Positions 8,938 to 19,044 of a stretch of 57,824 nucleotides of DNA are shown piece after piece. Below the pieces are notes generated by a model. That model was not told the DNA's origin and did not search any database. It saw only the letters and a program-made list of their open reading frames with translations. Every line of letters starts with the position of its first letter. The first letter of the stretch is position 1. Both the position numbers and the translations under genes were made by a program. Source of the DNA: CAILZL01 sp035548495 (GTDB lineage: Bacteria; Pseudomonadota; Gammaproteobacteria; Steroidobacterales; Steroidobacteraceae); the NCBI GenBank assembly GCA_035548495.1, contig DASZSV010000008.1, forward strand, positions 1-57,824, read 5' to 3'.

Positions 8938-9486
8938 TCACATCATTCCCGTCTGCAAACGCGCAATCTCCGACATCATGCTCTGATTCCAAGGTGGGTC
9001 GAACACCAGTTCTACTTCGGCGCGTTTGACCGTCGGTACCATTTCCACTTTTTCTTTCACATCGGCCACCAGTACTTCACCCATGCCGCAACCGGGCGCG
9101 GTCAAGGTCATCTTGATATGCGCAGTGCGTTCACCATTCTCGGAGGTGAGATCGCATTCATAAATCAAGCCGAGATCCACAATATTCACGGGAATTTCCG
9201 GGTCAAAACAGGTACGCATCTGGTCCCATACCAGTTGCTTTACGTCATCATCGGTGGCGTCCGGCGACAATTCCATCGGTAACACCGGCTCTTTGCCTAT
9301 CGCATCGGCATTCTTGCCGGCAATGCGGAACAGATTGCCTTCGACATATACAGTGAAGCTGCCGCCGAGTGCCTGAGTGATGAAGCCGGTCTTTCCTTGA
9401 CGCAAGGTGACAGAGACGCCTGCGGGGACGATGATGGCATCGACATCGCGTTGAATGGTGACAGGTTCGTTTTCACGTCCGAGCAT
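8938..9486 (-). CDS. sufT: SufT-family Fe-S assembly protein (MIP18/DUF59)
   Basis: The protein has 182 residues. The C-terminal half carries the MIP18-like domain: DPEIPVNIVDLGLIYECDL, then LTAPGCGMGEVL with the conserved cysteine. It ends VELVFDPPWNQSMMSEIARL. The N-terminal part (DAIIVPAGVSVTLRQGKTGF) is the extension typical of SufT. These proteins help maturation of Fe-S proteins, probably in cluster transfer. It is the last gene of the suf operon, with the preceding sufU about 260 bp upstream. That gap is filled by repeats, so co-transcription is likely but not shown. Confidence 0.9.
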   Translation of the reverse strand: MLGRENEPVTIQRDVDAIIVPAGVSVTLRQGKTGFITQALGGSFTVYVEGNLFRIAGKNADAIGKEPVLPMELSPDATDDDVKQLVWDQMRTCFDPEIPVNIVDLGLIYECDLTSENGERTAHIKMTLTAPGCGMGEVLVADVKEKVEMVPTVKRAEVELVFDPPWNQSMMSEIARLQTGMM

Positions 9487-9747
9487 GAATTAATCTCTCA
9501 ATGATGCTTTGTAGGCAAACAAAGCAAAGTGTTCAAGGATGGCAAGCTGATGCCAGGTGGCAGCTGTGTCATTCCCGCGAAAGCGGGAATGTGCATTTCC
9601 TTTCCCCTCGACGGGGGAGGGATAAAAGGGAGCCGGCCTCTCTCCCTCAAGGGGCGAGGGGAGCAAGGTATGGTGAACTTGACGACACAGTGGCAATGGA
9701 AACGTCATCAAATCTTCTTGAACAATCACATTAACTGAAAACATGCT
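9487..9747. repeat. Repeat-filled gap between sufU and sufT
   Basis: No gene is visible. A perfect hairpin, CATTCCCGC, GAAA, GCGGGAATG, occupies 9570-9591 and matches a widespread proteobacterial intergenic repeat type. From about 9602 to 9662 there is a CCCTCGACGGGGGAGGG and CTCTCCCTCAAGGGGCGAGG pair, the purine/pyrimidine-rich repeat seen at several other gaps of this window. Confidence 0.75.
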
Positions 9748-10194
9748 TCACTCCGTCGACACCGGCTGCGTCTGATTCTGCAGCGCGGCCTGCAAGGTAT
9801 GCCAGCACAGCGTTGCACACTTCACTCGAGCAGGAAATTCACGCACTCCGGACAGCGCGCCAAGCTTGCCCAGCGACATTGGATCGACTTTTGAATCATG
9901 ATGCGTAAGCATGTCGTGTACCTGGTCGTGCAATACATTGAAGTCTTTTTTTGACTTGCCGCGCACCGCTTCCGTCATTAATGAAGCGGATGCCGTGGAG
10001 ATGGCGCAACCACTGCCTTCAAACTTCACATCGGTGATCACATCGCCATTCAGCTTCACGGTGACAGTCAGTTGATCGCCGCACAAGGGATTGTGACCAT
10101 CCGCGTGTGCGTCGGGATGATCGACATGACCAAAGTTACGTGGATGTTTGTTGTGATCCACGATCACGTCGCGATAAAGTTCTTTCAGGTCCAC
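9748..10194 (-). CDS. sufU: SUF scaffold protein SufU (NifU/IscU-like)
   Basis: The protein has 148 residues. It begins MDLKELYRDVIVDHNKHPRN, the usual IscU/SufU N-terminus. Three conserved cysteines are seen in NPLCGDQLTV, EGSGCAIS and VKCATLCW. The 18-20 residue insertion between the second and third cysteines (around HHDSKVDPMSLGKLGALSGV) marks it as SufU rather than IscU. It probably receives sulfur from SufS, as scaffold or as sulfur acceptor. The gap to sufS is about 160 bp and contains a large inverted repeat. Confidence 0.93.
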   Translation of the reverse strand: MDLKELYRDVIVDHNKHPRNFGHVDHPDAHADGHNPLCGDQLTVTVKLNGDVITDVKFEGSGCAISTASASLMTEAVRGKSKKDFNVLHDQVHDMLTHHDSKVDPMSLGKLGALSGVREFPARVKCATLCWHTLQAALQNQTQPVSTE

Positions 10195-10218
10195 GATACT
10201 TGCTCTTTATGTGGTGTT

Positions 10219-10327
10219 ACCCGGGATGGTCTGTGCTTTTCCAAAAACGTTGTGAATATATCCATATAAGCTCCGGCAAAAACCTCCTGTTTTTGACGGT
10301 TTTTGAAAAGCACAGACCATCCCGGGT
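10219..10327. repeat. 109-bp long inverted repeat between sufS and sufU (MITE-like or RNA hairpin)
   Basis: The left arm at 10219-10241 and the right arm at 10305-10327 are perfect 23-bp inverted copies. They begin ACCCGGGATGGTCTGTGC on the outside. Inside, CAAAAAC, CTCCT, GTTTTTG forms a second small hairpin. No coding frame lies within. Possible readings are a non-autonomous mobile element with terminal inverted repeats, or a transcript structure that protects or attenuates the suf message. Confidence 0.8.
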
Positions 10328-10351
10328 TTTCAATTCGCATAGTGACAGCCA

Positions 10352-11610
<1,259 letters not shown>

Positions 11611-11614
<4 letters not shown>

Positions 11615-12783
11615 ACTGAAGGCTCCGCTTTATTCCCGAAGCGCGCGTGGACCTGCTGCGTCAAGTCTTCGCGCAGCGAATCCAGTGAGACTTTATTGAT
11701 CACTGCATCGGCAAAAGCCAGCGTCAGCAAGGCGCGCGCTTCCTGTTCGCTGATGCCGCGCGAACGCAGATAGAACAGGGCGTTGCTATCCAGTTGTCCC
11801 ACCGTGGCGCCGTGTGAACATTTCACATCATCGGCATAAATCTCAAGTTCTGGCTTGGTATCAATTTCAGCTTTGGGTGACAGCAACAAGTTACGGCTGC
11901 TTTGCTGCGCATCCGTGCCGATGGCATGTTTATGCACCAGCACTTTGCCGTTGAATACCACCTGACCGCGTTCATCGGCAATTCCATGATAAGTCTCGCT
12001 ACTTCGTGCGCGTGGCACACAATGTTCAATGCGCGAATGTGTATCCAGCACCTGATTACCGGTGGCAAACTGCAGGCCGTTCAATTCTGCATAGGCTTCC
12101 GCGCCTTGCAGTTGTACATTGACATCAAGACGGCCTACTGAACCGCCGGTATTAAAATAATGGTTAACATACCGGCCATGTTGCCCAATGGTTGCGTCTA
12201 TGCTGCCAATATGAAAGCTGGCACGGTTCGCGTCCTGCAAGCGGCAGTGTTCCAATCGCGCGTTCTCGCCAACAGTGACGTGGGTAACGGCGATACTGGC
12301 GTACATGCTCTCCGCATTGCTGCGATACCGTTCGATGACAGTGAGCTTGCTGTTGCGACCCAGTTTGATGGTGAGCCGTGGAGCGATGATTGAAGAAGTT
12401 CCTCCTGCCATCATGTTGAGCCATAACGGTTGCCTGATCTCCATATTATCCGGTACTTCAATCAACCATTCCTGTGCATTCAGCGCATGGTTCAATGCGA
12501 TAAACGGCCGATCGGTTTTAAACGCACCGGTGTTGACCTGCCTGATAACCACGCCATCTGCCGCCGGCAGAGACTGAGTTGTCTGTAACGCAGCGAAGGA
12601 CTGCGAATATAGACGATGCAGTTGCGTGTACTTCCAGTGTTCATCACGCAGAGCGGGCAGTCCCAGTTGATTGAAAAGTTCCCATGCTTTGCGTTGTTCA
12701 GCAGCGGGTGCAACCTGCACAGCGAAAATCGCACGCAGGCTGTTCATGAATGCTGATTCCCGAATTGAAGGCAGCGCGCTCAT
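11611..12783 (-). CDS. sufD: SufD subunit of the SufBCD complex
   Basis: The protein has 390 residues. The C-terminal SufBD core is clear: SRIEHCVPRARSSETYHGIA, NGKVLVHKHAIGTDAQQSS, then KPELEIYADDVKCSHGATVG and LFYLRSRGISEQEARALL. The N-terminal part is less conserved, as usual for SufD. It partners SufB and the ATPase SufC in assembling Fe-S clusters in the cytoplasm. Four-base overlaps at both ends link it to sufC and sufS. Confidence 0.95.
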
Positions 12784-13535
12784 GCAGCAACATGCTCCGC
12801 CGTCAGCCAGTCGTAGCCGCGCTTTTCCAGTTCCAGTGCCAATGACTTGTCGCCAGACTTGACAATCTTGCCACCGGCCAGCACGTGCACATGGTCGGGA
12901 GTAATGTAGTCCAGCAAGCGCTGATAATGTGTCACCATCACAATCGCACGATCCTTGCTGCGCAAACTATTCACGCCATTGGCGACAATGCGCAGCGCGT
13001 CGATGTCGAGACCGGAATCGGTTTCATCGAGCAGTGCCAGTTGCGGTTGCAATACGGCCATTTGCAGAATTTCATTGCGCTTCTTTTCGCCGCCTGAAAA
13101 GCCTTCGTTGACGCCGCGACTTAAAAAACTTTCGTCCATTTGCATCAACTTCATTTTGTCTTTGACCAGCGTGAGAAACTCGAATGCATCCAGTTCGGGT
13201 AATCCGCGATGTTTGCGAATGGCATTCAATCCCGCTTTAAGCAGATACACGTTGTTGACGCCGGGAATTTCCACGGGATATTGCAGGGCCAGAAAGATAC
13301 CTTCGCGTGCGCGTTCTTCGGGTGACCAGTCGAGCAGGTTCTTGCCGTTGTAAGTAATGCTGCCCTTGGTCACTGTATAACCATCGCGACCCGCCAGCAC
13401 CTGAGACAAGGTGCTCTTGCCGGAACCATTGGGTCCCATCACGGCATGCACTTCACCGGCATTCACCTGCAATGAGATGCCTTTCAGAATTTCTTTGTCA
13501 CCTACATTGACATGCAGGTCTTTGATCGTCAGCAC
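12780..13535 (-). CDS. sufC: SufC ATPase of the SufBCD complex
   Basis: I place the start at GTG 13535, seven codons inside the open frame. A GAGGT ribosome site lies six bases before it, and the protein then begins LTIKDLHVNVGDKEILKG like other SufC proteins (251 residues). Walker A is GPNGSGKST. The ABC signature is GFSGGEKKRNEILQM. Walker B is LALLDETDSGLD, with the usual switch histidine in VMVTHYQRLL. SufC hydrolyses ATP to drive conformational change in SufBD and is not a transporter. The 120-bp gap to sufB holds a palindromic repeat. Confidence 0.95.
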   Translation of the reverse strand: MLTIKDLHVNVGDKEILKGISLQVNAGEVHAVMGPNGSGKSTLSQVLAGRDGYTVTKGSITYNGKNLLDWSPEERAREGIFLALQYPVEIPGVNNVYLLKAGLNAIRKHRGLPELDAFEFLTLVKDKMKLMQMDESFLSRGVNEGFSGGEKKRNEILQMAVLQPQLALLDETDSGLDIDALRIVANGVNSLRSKDRAIVMVTHYQRLLDYITPDHVHVLAGGKIVKSGDKSLALELEKRGYDWLTAEHVAA

Positions 13536-13564
13536 TTCAATACCTCGATACTTCACGAATACAT

Positions 13565-13600
13565 GGTGGGTTACGCAGAAGAACTGCTAACCCACCCTAC
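13565..13600. repeat. 36-bp palindromic repeat (GGTGGGTTACGC type), copy 2
   Basis: It has the same layout as 5853-5888: GGTGGGTTACGCAG on the left and GCTAACCCACCCTAC on the right. It lies between sufB and sufC, inside the operon. A degraded CATTCCCACGAAGGCATGGG element follows at about 13628. Confidence 0.8.
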
Positions 13601-13657
13601 GATTACGTTCACAGAACACCACATCGTCATTCCCACGAAGGCATGGGCGGAATGCAA

Positions 13658-15106
13658 CTACCCAACGGAACCCTCCAGACTCACCGACAACAAGTTCTGT
13701 GCTTCCACCGCAAATTCCATCGGCAATTCTTTAAACACCGCTTTGCAGAAGCCATTGACAATCATGCTCACCGCGTCTTCTTCCGAAATGCCGCGGCTGC
13801 GGCAATAGAACAATTGATCGTCGCTGATCTTTGAGGTGGTGGCTTCATGCTCAACACTGGCGGTGGGATTTTTCACTTCGATGTAGGGGAAGGTGTGTGC
13901 GCCGCACTGGTCACCCATCAGCAACGAATCGCACTGCGTGTAATTGCGTGCACCCTGTGCAGTGGGAAGAATTTTCACCAGTCCGCGATAACTGTTCTGA
14001 CCATGACCCGCAGAAATGCCCTTGGAAATAATCGTGCTTCTGGTATTGCGGCCAATATGAATCATCTTGGTACCGGTGTCGGCCTGTTGATGATGATTGG
14101 TCAAGGCAACCGAATAAAATTCACCGACGGAGTTCTCGCCCGTCAACACGCAACTGGGATATTTCCAGGTGATGGCTGAACCGGTTTCCACCTGCGTCCA
14201 GCTGATCTTGGAGTTCGCGCCGCGGCATTGACCGCGCTTGGTGACGAAGTTGTAGATGCCGCCCACGCCGTTTTCATCGCCGGGATACCAGTTCTGCACG
14301 GTGGAGTACTTGATGTTGGCATCTTTCAATGCAACCAGTTCAACCACGGCAGCATGCAATTGATTTTCATCACGCATCGGTGCCGTGCAGCCTTCCAGGT
14401 AGCTGACATGCGAACCTTCATCGGCAACAATCAGCGTGCGCTCGAATTGTCCGGTCTTGGCTGCGTTGATGCGGAAATAAGTAGAGAGCTCCATCGGACA
14501 ACGCACACCCTTCGGAACATATACAAATGAACCATCGGTAAACACGGCAGAGTTCAGGGTGGCGAAAAAGTTATCAGTGTAAGGCACTACGGTGCCGAGG
14601 TACTGCTCAATCAACTCCGGATGATTTTGCACGGCATCCGAAAAAGAACAGAAGATCACCCCGGCTTTGGCCAGACGATCCTTGAATGTCGTCGCAACCG
14701 AGACACTATCGAACACCGCATCGACTGCGACACCAGCCAGTCGGGCGCGTTCATGCAGCGGAATACCCAGCTTGTCGTAAGTCGCCAGCAGCTTGGGATC
14801 GACTTCGTCAATGCTCTTCGGTGCATCGGCTTTGGCTTTGGGTGCAGAGTAATAAGAGATGTCCTGGTAATTGATCGGTGCGACATTCAACTGCGCCCAG
14901 TTCGGCGCCTTCATCGTCAACCAATGACGGTAGGCTTTCAGGCGCCACTCAAGTAAAAATTCCGGTTCTTTCTTGATACGCGAAATTTTGCGGATGACAT
15001 CTTCGTCCAGACCCGGTGGCACGGTTTCGGATTCAATGTCCGTGACAAAGCCATGCCGGTATTTCTGGCTGACAAGCGATTCAAGTTGTTGCTGTGATTC
15101 ACTCAT
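13658..15106 (-). CDS. sufB: SufB subunit of the SufBCD scaffold
   Basis: From ATG 15106 the protein has 482 residues, the typical SufB length. An in-frame TTG two codons upstream is less likely. Conserved stretches are VFDSVSVATTFKDRLAKAGV, FVYVPKGVRCPMELSTYFRI, EGCTAPMRDENQLHAAVVEL, KGISAGHGQNSYRGLVKI and CDSLLMGDQCGAHTFPYIEV. The conserved SufB cysteine region and the C-terminal FYCRSRGISEEDAVSMIVNG are present. The start lies 7 bases before the stop of the upstream regulator gene in the transcript order, so the genes are tightly linked. Confidence 0.96.
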   Translation of the reverse strand: MSESQQQLESLVSQKYRHGFVTDIESETVPPGLDEDVIRKISRIKKEPEFLLEWRLKAYRHWLTMKAPNWAQLNVAPINYQDISYYSAPKAKADAPKSIDEVDPKLLATYDKLGIPLHERARLAGVAVDAVFDSVSVATTFKDRLAKAGVIFCSFSDAVQNHPELIEQYLGTVVPYTDNFFATLNSAVFTDGSFVYVPKGVRCPMELSTYFRINAAKTGQFERTLIVADEGSHVSYLEGCTAPMRDENQLHAAVVELVALKDANIKYSTVQNWYPGDENGVGGIYNFVTKRGQCRGANSKISWTQVETGSAITWKYPSCVLTGENSVGEFYSVALTNHHQQADTGTKMIHIGRNTRSTIISKGISAGHGQNSYRGLVKILPTAQGARNYTQCDSLLMGDQCGAHTFPYIEVKNPTASVEHEATTSKISDDQLFYCRSRGISEEDAVSMIVNGFCKAVFKELPMEFAVEAQNLLSVSLEGSVG

Positions 15107-15112
15107 GGTCAA

Positions 15113-15592
15113 TCATTCATGATGGGTGCGTGACATGCGTGTCAGCGGCGCGGTATGCCGCGACAGATTGATGTCAACGGTGTGATGACGTTCCAGCCCG
15201 GCCAGTTGTGACAGTGATACGTCCTTCAATGCGCGCACAATGGCGGCATTGACGCGCCGCCATGCAGTGCCAACACGGCATGAACTGGCAATGCCGCAGT
15301 TGCTGTGTTCGCCGCTGCATTCCGTCAATGCAAAGCGGCCTTCCAGTGCATCCAGAATGTCGGCGGCGGAGATATGTGTCGCCGGCCGTGCAAGTTGATA
15401 GCCGCCTTGCGCGCCGCGGCTTGAAATCACCAGTCCGCCACGTTGCAGTTTCTTCAGCAGCTTGCTCACGGTGGCAGTGCTCAAGTGGGTGATCGTCGCC
15501 AGTTCACTGGCCGTGCAGATGCGATCAGTGCGCGTCGCCAGATTGGCGAGAATCACGGTCGCGTAATCGGTCAGTTTGCTGATGCGTAACAT
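15113..15592 (-). CDS. Rrf2-family SUF operon regulator (IscR-like)
   Basis: The protein has 159 residues. It begins MLRISKLTDYATVILANLA, the hallmark of the SUF-linked Rrf2 regulators. The winged helix follows (ASELATITHLSTATVSKLLK, RGAQGGYQLARPA). Three cysteines in CSGEHSNCGIASSC are placed like the Fe-S ligands of IscR. Family knowledge suggests it senses cluster status and represses the suf operon when clusters are plentiful. It is the first gene of the operon, so it is probably autoregulated. Its last 40 residues are extra and basic-rich, beyond the usual IscR end. Confidence 0.92.
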   Translation of the reverse strand: MLRISKLTDYATVILANLATRTDRICTASELATITHLSTATVSKLLKKLQRGGLVISSRGAQGGYQLARPATHISAADILDALEGRFALTECSGEHSNCGIASSCRVGTAWRRVNAAIVRALKDVSLSQLAGLERHHTVDINLSRHTAPLTRMSRTHHE

Positions 15593-15613
15593 GGGTCGCA
15601 GGGGTGAATTTCA

Positions 15614-15633
15614 AGTAGGACTATTCTAGTACT
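15614..15633. promoter_or_regulatory. Candidate Rrf2-type operator/promoter of the suf operon
   Basis: The minus strand reads AGTACTAGAATAGTCCTACT, an imperfect dyad with AGTA and TACT ends and an AGTC half-site similar to IscR type 1 sites. TAGAAT within it could be the -10 box. It lies 22-41 bp upstream of the regulator start, where an autoregulatory site is expected. No footprint is implied. Confidence 0.4.
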
Positions 15634-15736
15634 ATTTGAATGGAAAGGATAGAATTTCAGCGGCTTTGACCCTGCTCAAGTGTTATTTTCTGATTCTTCA
15701 TGCGAATCGAACCATGACCAGTCATAATCCGCGACC

Positions 15737-16567
15737 ATGACACACGATGCCAGCAACGCAACGACGAATGCAGCAAGTTCCAACCTGGTTGAACTGCATG
15801 ACGTGCACTATTCAGTGGGCGGGCGTGCCATTTTCAAAGGAATGACGCTGTCCATTCCACGCGGCAAGATCACCGCCATCATGGGGCCCAGCGGCACCGG
15901 CAAGACCACCTTGCTGAAACTGGTCACCGGACAGATTCATGCAGCAAAGGGACAGGTGCTGGTGGATGGCAAGAATGTCAGCACGCTGAATCATCAACAA
16001 CTGTATGCGATGCGTCAGCGCATGGGCATGCTGTTCCAGAATGGCGCGCTGCTTACTGATATCAGTGTTTACGAGAATGTTGCTTTTCCGGTGCGTGAAC
16101 ATACCCGGTTGCCTGAGGCGCTGATTCGTCAATTGGTGTTGACCAAGTTGCAGACCGTGGGATTGCGTGGCGCACACCAGTTGATGCCGTGGGAACTGTC
16201 CGGCGGCATGGCGCGGCGTGTGGCGCTGGCGCGCGCCATGGTGCGCGATCCTGAATTGCTTTTGTACGATGAGCCTTTCGCGGGTCTCGATCCGATTTCA
16301 ATGGGTGTGGTGTTGCGGCTGATACGCAAGATGAATGAAGCGCTGGGCATCACCAGCATTGTGGTGTCGCATGATGTGGAAGAGATCGCGCAGATTGCTG
16401 ATCTCAGTTACATCATTGCCGATGGACAGGTTGTTGCTGCGGGAACGCCCAAGGCGTTGAAGGATGACAAGTCAGAACTGGTACGGCAGTTCATGAACGG
16501 CCTGCCCGATGGTCCGGTTGCGTTTCATTATCCCGCCGGTGATTATCATCTTGAGTTGATGAGCTGA
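15737..16567 (+). CDS. mlaF: MlaF, ATPase of the phospholipid transporter
   Basis: The protein has 276 residues. Walker A is GPSGTGKTT, the Q-loop region reads RMGMLFQNGALLTDISVYEN, the signature is LSGGMARRVALARA and Walker B is LLLYDEPFAGLDP. The GALLTDISVYENVAFPV stretch is typical of MlaF and its relatives. It powers the inner-membrane MlaFEDB complex, which moves phospholipids between the two membranes. It starts the mlaFEDCB series and is divergent from the suf operon. Confidence 0.95.
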   Translation: MTHDASNATTNAASSNLVELHDVHYSVGGRAIFKGMTLSIPRGKITAIMGPSGTGKTTLLKLVTGQIHAAKGQVLVDGKNVSTLNHQQLYAMRQRMGMLFQNGALLTDISVYENVAFPVREHTRLPEALIRQLVLTKLQTVGLRGAHQLMPWELSGGMARRVALARAMVRDPELLLYDEPFAGLDPISMGVVLRLIRKMNEALGITSIVVSHDVEEIAQIADLSYIIADGQVVAAGTPKALKDDKSELVRQFMNGLPDGPVAFHYPAGDYHLELMS

Positions 16568-16582
16568 TTCAAAGAGACATCC

Positions 16583-17344
16583 GTGTTGCGAGAAATCATT
16601 CAAGGTCTCAGCCAGATTGTTGCGAACATCGGTGCCATCGCATTGTTCTTTGTGCGCGTGGTAATGCAGGTGCCGCGTGCCCTGATGCGGCCCGGCCTGA
16701 TCGTGTATCAAATCCATAATGCCGGTGCATTGTCGCTGGTGATCATCATGACCTGCGGTTTGTTCGTCGGCATGGTGCTGGGATTGCAGGGCTATGATCT
16801 GCTGTCGCGCTTCGGATCGGAAAGCGCATTGGGCAGCGGCGCGGCGCTGGCCCTGCTCAAGGAACTGGGACCGGTAATCACTGCATTGCTGTTCGCAGGC
16901 CGCGCCGGTACTGCACTGGCTTCTGAAATCGGCTTGATGAAAGCAACGGATCAGCTGGTGGCGATGGACATCATGGCGGTCGATCCGTTTCGTCGCGTGG
17001 TCGCACCGCGTTTCATTGGCGGTGTGATTGCCGTGCCGCTGCTCACCATGATTTTCATTGCCATTGGCATCTTCGGTGTGCAACTGGTTGGCGTGCAGCA
17101 ACTGGGTGTTGAACAGGGCACATTCTGGTCGCAGATGCGCGGCAGTGTTGAACTGCACGATGTATGGGAAGGTGTGATCAAGGGCTGCGTGTTCGGTGTG
17201 GCGTGCAGCTTGATTGCCGTCTATGAAGGCTATACCGCGGCACCGACTGCGGAAGGTGTGGGTCGCGCAACCACGCGCACTGTGGTGACCTCCGCCGTAC
17301 TGACATTGATTCTGGATTACATGATTACAGCGATAATGCTGTAA
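16583..17344 (+). CDS. mlaE: MlaE, permease of the phospholipid transporter
   Basis: The protein has 253 residues and starts at GTG 16583, 15 bases after mlaF. It has about five to six hydrophobic segments. Family motifs include LVIIMTCGLFVGMVLGLQGY, ELGPVITALLFAGRAGTALA, EIGLMKATDQLVAMDIMAVD and the cytoplasmic EGYTAAPTAEGVGRATTRTV, a strong MlaE signature. It forms the membrane channel with MlaD and MlaF. Confidence 0.95.
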   Translation: MLREIIQGLSQIVANIGAIALFFVRVVMQVPRALMRPGLIVYQIHNAGALSLVIIMTCGLFVGMVLGLQGYDLLSRFGSESALGSGAALALLKELGPVITALLFAGRAGTALASEIGLMKATDQLVAMDIMAVDPFRRVVAPRFIGGVIAVPLLTMIFIAIGIFGVQLVGVQQLGVEQGTFWSQMRGSVELHDVWEGVIKGCVFGVACSLIAVYEGYTAAPTAEGVGRATTRTVVTSAVLTLILDYMITAIML

Positions 17345-17516
17345 CCGGGTTTTGTTTCCTCCCACTGTGGGAGAGACAGGTTTATTTCCCTCTCCCTTGA
17401 TGGGAGAGGTGAGGGAGAGGGTGAAAATAATTGCACAGTGCAAAGCCCTCTTGTCCAGCCCTTCTCCTGCAAGGAGAAGGGGAATTGAGAGAACATGATT
17501 TGATTGAGGAATGGTT
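17345..17516. repeat. Purine/pyrimidine repeat cluster between mlaE and mlaD
   Basis: Three hairpin-capable units lie here: TCCCACTGTGGGA near 17361, CCTCTCCCTTGATGGGAGAGG near 17389 and CTTCTCCTGCAAGGAGAAG near 17461. They belong to the CCCTCTCCC-type repeat seen in other gaps of the window. They sit inside an otherwise compact operon, with no gene in them. Confidence 0.75.
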
Positions 17517-18014
17517 ATGCAACAGTCTCGTGCAACTGAACTGGTGACCGGCGCATTTGTGCTGTTCGGTTTCGCAGCGTTGTTCTTTCTGGTGACGCAG
17601 ATCACCAACAAGGACTTTGGTGTGATCAGTGGCGGCGGTGGTTATTCACTGGTGGCCAACTTCGACAACATCGGCAGCCTGAAGGTGGGTGCGCCGGTTT
17701 CCATGTCGGGCGTTACCGTTGGCCGTGTCGATGCCATCAGTTATGATCAGAACATCTACAAGGCGGTGGTGCGCATGCACATCAATCCGCAGTTCAACAA
17801 GATTCCCAACGACAGTGATGCGTCCATCATGACATCGGGTCTGCTGGGTGGTCAGTACATTTCGGTGACCGCCGGTGCATCCGATGAGTTCTTCAAGAAC
17901 GGCGACAAGTTCGCTGCCGTGCAGGATGCCATTGTGCTGGAGAATCTGATCAACAAGTTCATGGCCAACATGGCCGGCAAGAGCAGCAGCGACTCCGCAA
18001 AGAGCGACAAGTAA
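17517..18014 (+). CDS. mlaD: MlaD, periplasmic MCE-domain subunit
   Basis: The start at ATG 17517 is chosen because TGAGG lies at good spacing; ATG 17511 is too close to it. The protein has 165 residues. One N-terminal membrane helix (LVTGAFVLFGFAALFFLVTQ) is followed by a single MCE domain: SLVANFDNIGSLKVGAPVSM, GVTVGRVDAI, DASIMTSGLLGGQYISV. It forms the hexameric periplasmic ring of the transporter that carries lipid. The short SSSDSAKSDK tail is disordered. Confidence 0.95.
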   Translation: MQQSRATELVTGAFVLFGFAALFFLVTQITNKDFGVISGGGGYSLVANFDNIGSLKVGAPVSMSGVTVGRVDAISYDQNIYKAVVRMHINPQFNKIPNDSDASIMTSGLLGGQYISVTAGASDEFFKNGDKFAAVQDAIVLENLINKFMANMAGKSSSDSAKSDK

Positions 18015-18030
18015 TCAGGCAGGTAAAGAT

Positions 18031-18693
18031 ATGCAACAGAGGTTGAAACATTCCGCTCCCGTTTCATTTTTAAAAATGATGACACTGACCGTGTTGCTGA
18101 TGTGCGGGTTCGCCGCGCATGCTGATGATCAGCGCACGCCCGATCAGGTGGTGGACAGTGTAGCCAAACAGGTGCTCTCCGATCTTGAACAGCATCGCGA
18201 CGAATACCGCAAGGACCCGGCGGCATTGCACAAGATGATCGACAAGTATTTTCTTTCCAACTTCGATACTGAATATGCGGCAAAACGCGTGCTGGCCAGA
18301 CACTGGCGCGACGCAACGCCTGAACAACGCAAGGCATTCATTGATGCTTTCTATGAATCGCTGGTGAACAACTATGGCGAGGCCATTCTTGATTTCACCG
18401 CAGACCGGTTGAAGATACTGCCGTATCGCGGCGATCCGGGTGACACCAGTGCCACTGTGCGTTCCGAAATCCGCCGCAGCAACGGCACCATCGTGCCGGT
18501 GAATTACTCGCTGCATAAAACATCCGACGGCTGGAAGGCATGGGATGTGGTGATTGAAGGCGTGTCGTATGTGAAATCATTCCAGACCGACTTTGGTACC
18601 GAGATTGAACAGAAAGGTCTCGATGAAGTGATTCAGCGTCTGCGTTCGCAAGTCAAGCCGGGCTCGTCTTCATCATCTAAAGAGCGCGGCTGA
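18031..18693 (+). CDS. mlaC: MlaC, periplasmic phospholipid shuttle
   Basis: The protein has 220 residues with a signal peptide ending CGFAAHADD. The mature part matches the MlaC/Ttg2D fold: VAKQVLSDLEQHRDEYRKDP, DTEYAAKRVLARHWRDATPE, FIDAFYESLVNNYGEAILDF and WKAWDVVIEGVSYVKSFQTD. It binds a phospholipid and carries it between MlaA in the outer membrane and MlaD. The C-terminal serine tail is short. Confidence 0.95.
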   Translation: MQQRLKHSAPVSFLKMMTLTVLLMCGFAAHADDQRTPDQVVDSVAKQVLSDLEQHRDEYRKDPAALHKMIDKYFLSNFDTEYAAKRVLARHWRDATPEQRKAFIDAFYESLVNNYGEAILDFTADRLKILPYRGDPGDTSATVRSEIRRSNGTIVPVNYSLHKTSDGWKAWDVVIEGVSYVKSFQTDFGTEIEQKGLDEVIQRLRSQVKPGSSSSSKERG

Positions 18694-18989
18694 TGTCACA
18701 GGCCACATTGACCAGCCGTGGCGAGAATCAGTTTGCCGTCAGCGGCAACATGAACTTCGCCACGGTGCCCGAATTGCTGAGCCAGAGTGAAAGACTGTTC
18801 TCCGCTGCATCAGCCATCGACATTGATCTGTCGGCAGTGCTGCATGCCGACAGTGCCGGTCTTGCGTTGTTGCTGGAGTGGCTGCGCTACGGAAAACATA
18901 ACAGCAAGTCGGTGCATTACCGGAACGTTCCTGCGCAATTGCGTTTGCTGGCGGCAATCAGCGAAGTCGAGTCATTGCTGGAGGGCTAA
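18693..18989 (+). CDS. mlaB: MlaB, STAS-domain subunit
   Basis: The protein has 98 residues. It has the STAS fold with the loop DLSAVLHADSAGLALLLEWL, matching the conserved DSAGLALL motif of MlaB. It binds MlaF and supports its activity. The ATG shares one base with the mlaC stop (TGATG), showing coupling. It ends the mlaFEDCB operon. Confidence 0.92.
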   Translation: MSQATLTSRGENQFAVSGNMNFATVPELLSQSERLFSAASAIDIDLSAVLHADSAGLALLLEWLRYGKHNSKSVHYRNVPAQLRLLAAISEVESLLEG

Positions 18990-19044
18990 GCCGCCTGCTG
19001 CTGAGGTGGTTCGTTGTCTGGCTGGTGTGAGTCTTCGTAACCAC

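Noticed and set aside
16472..17611. 379-codon minus-strand frame opposite mlaF-mlaE-mlaD
   Set aside because: It is antisense to three well-supported genes, with histidine/glutamine-rich composition typical of shadow frames.
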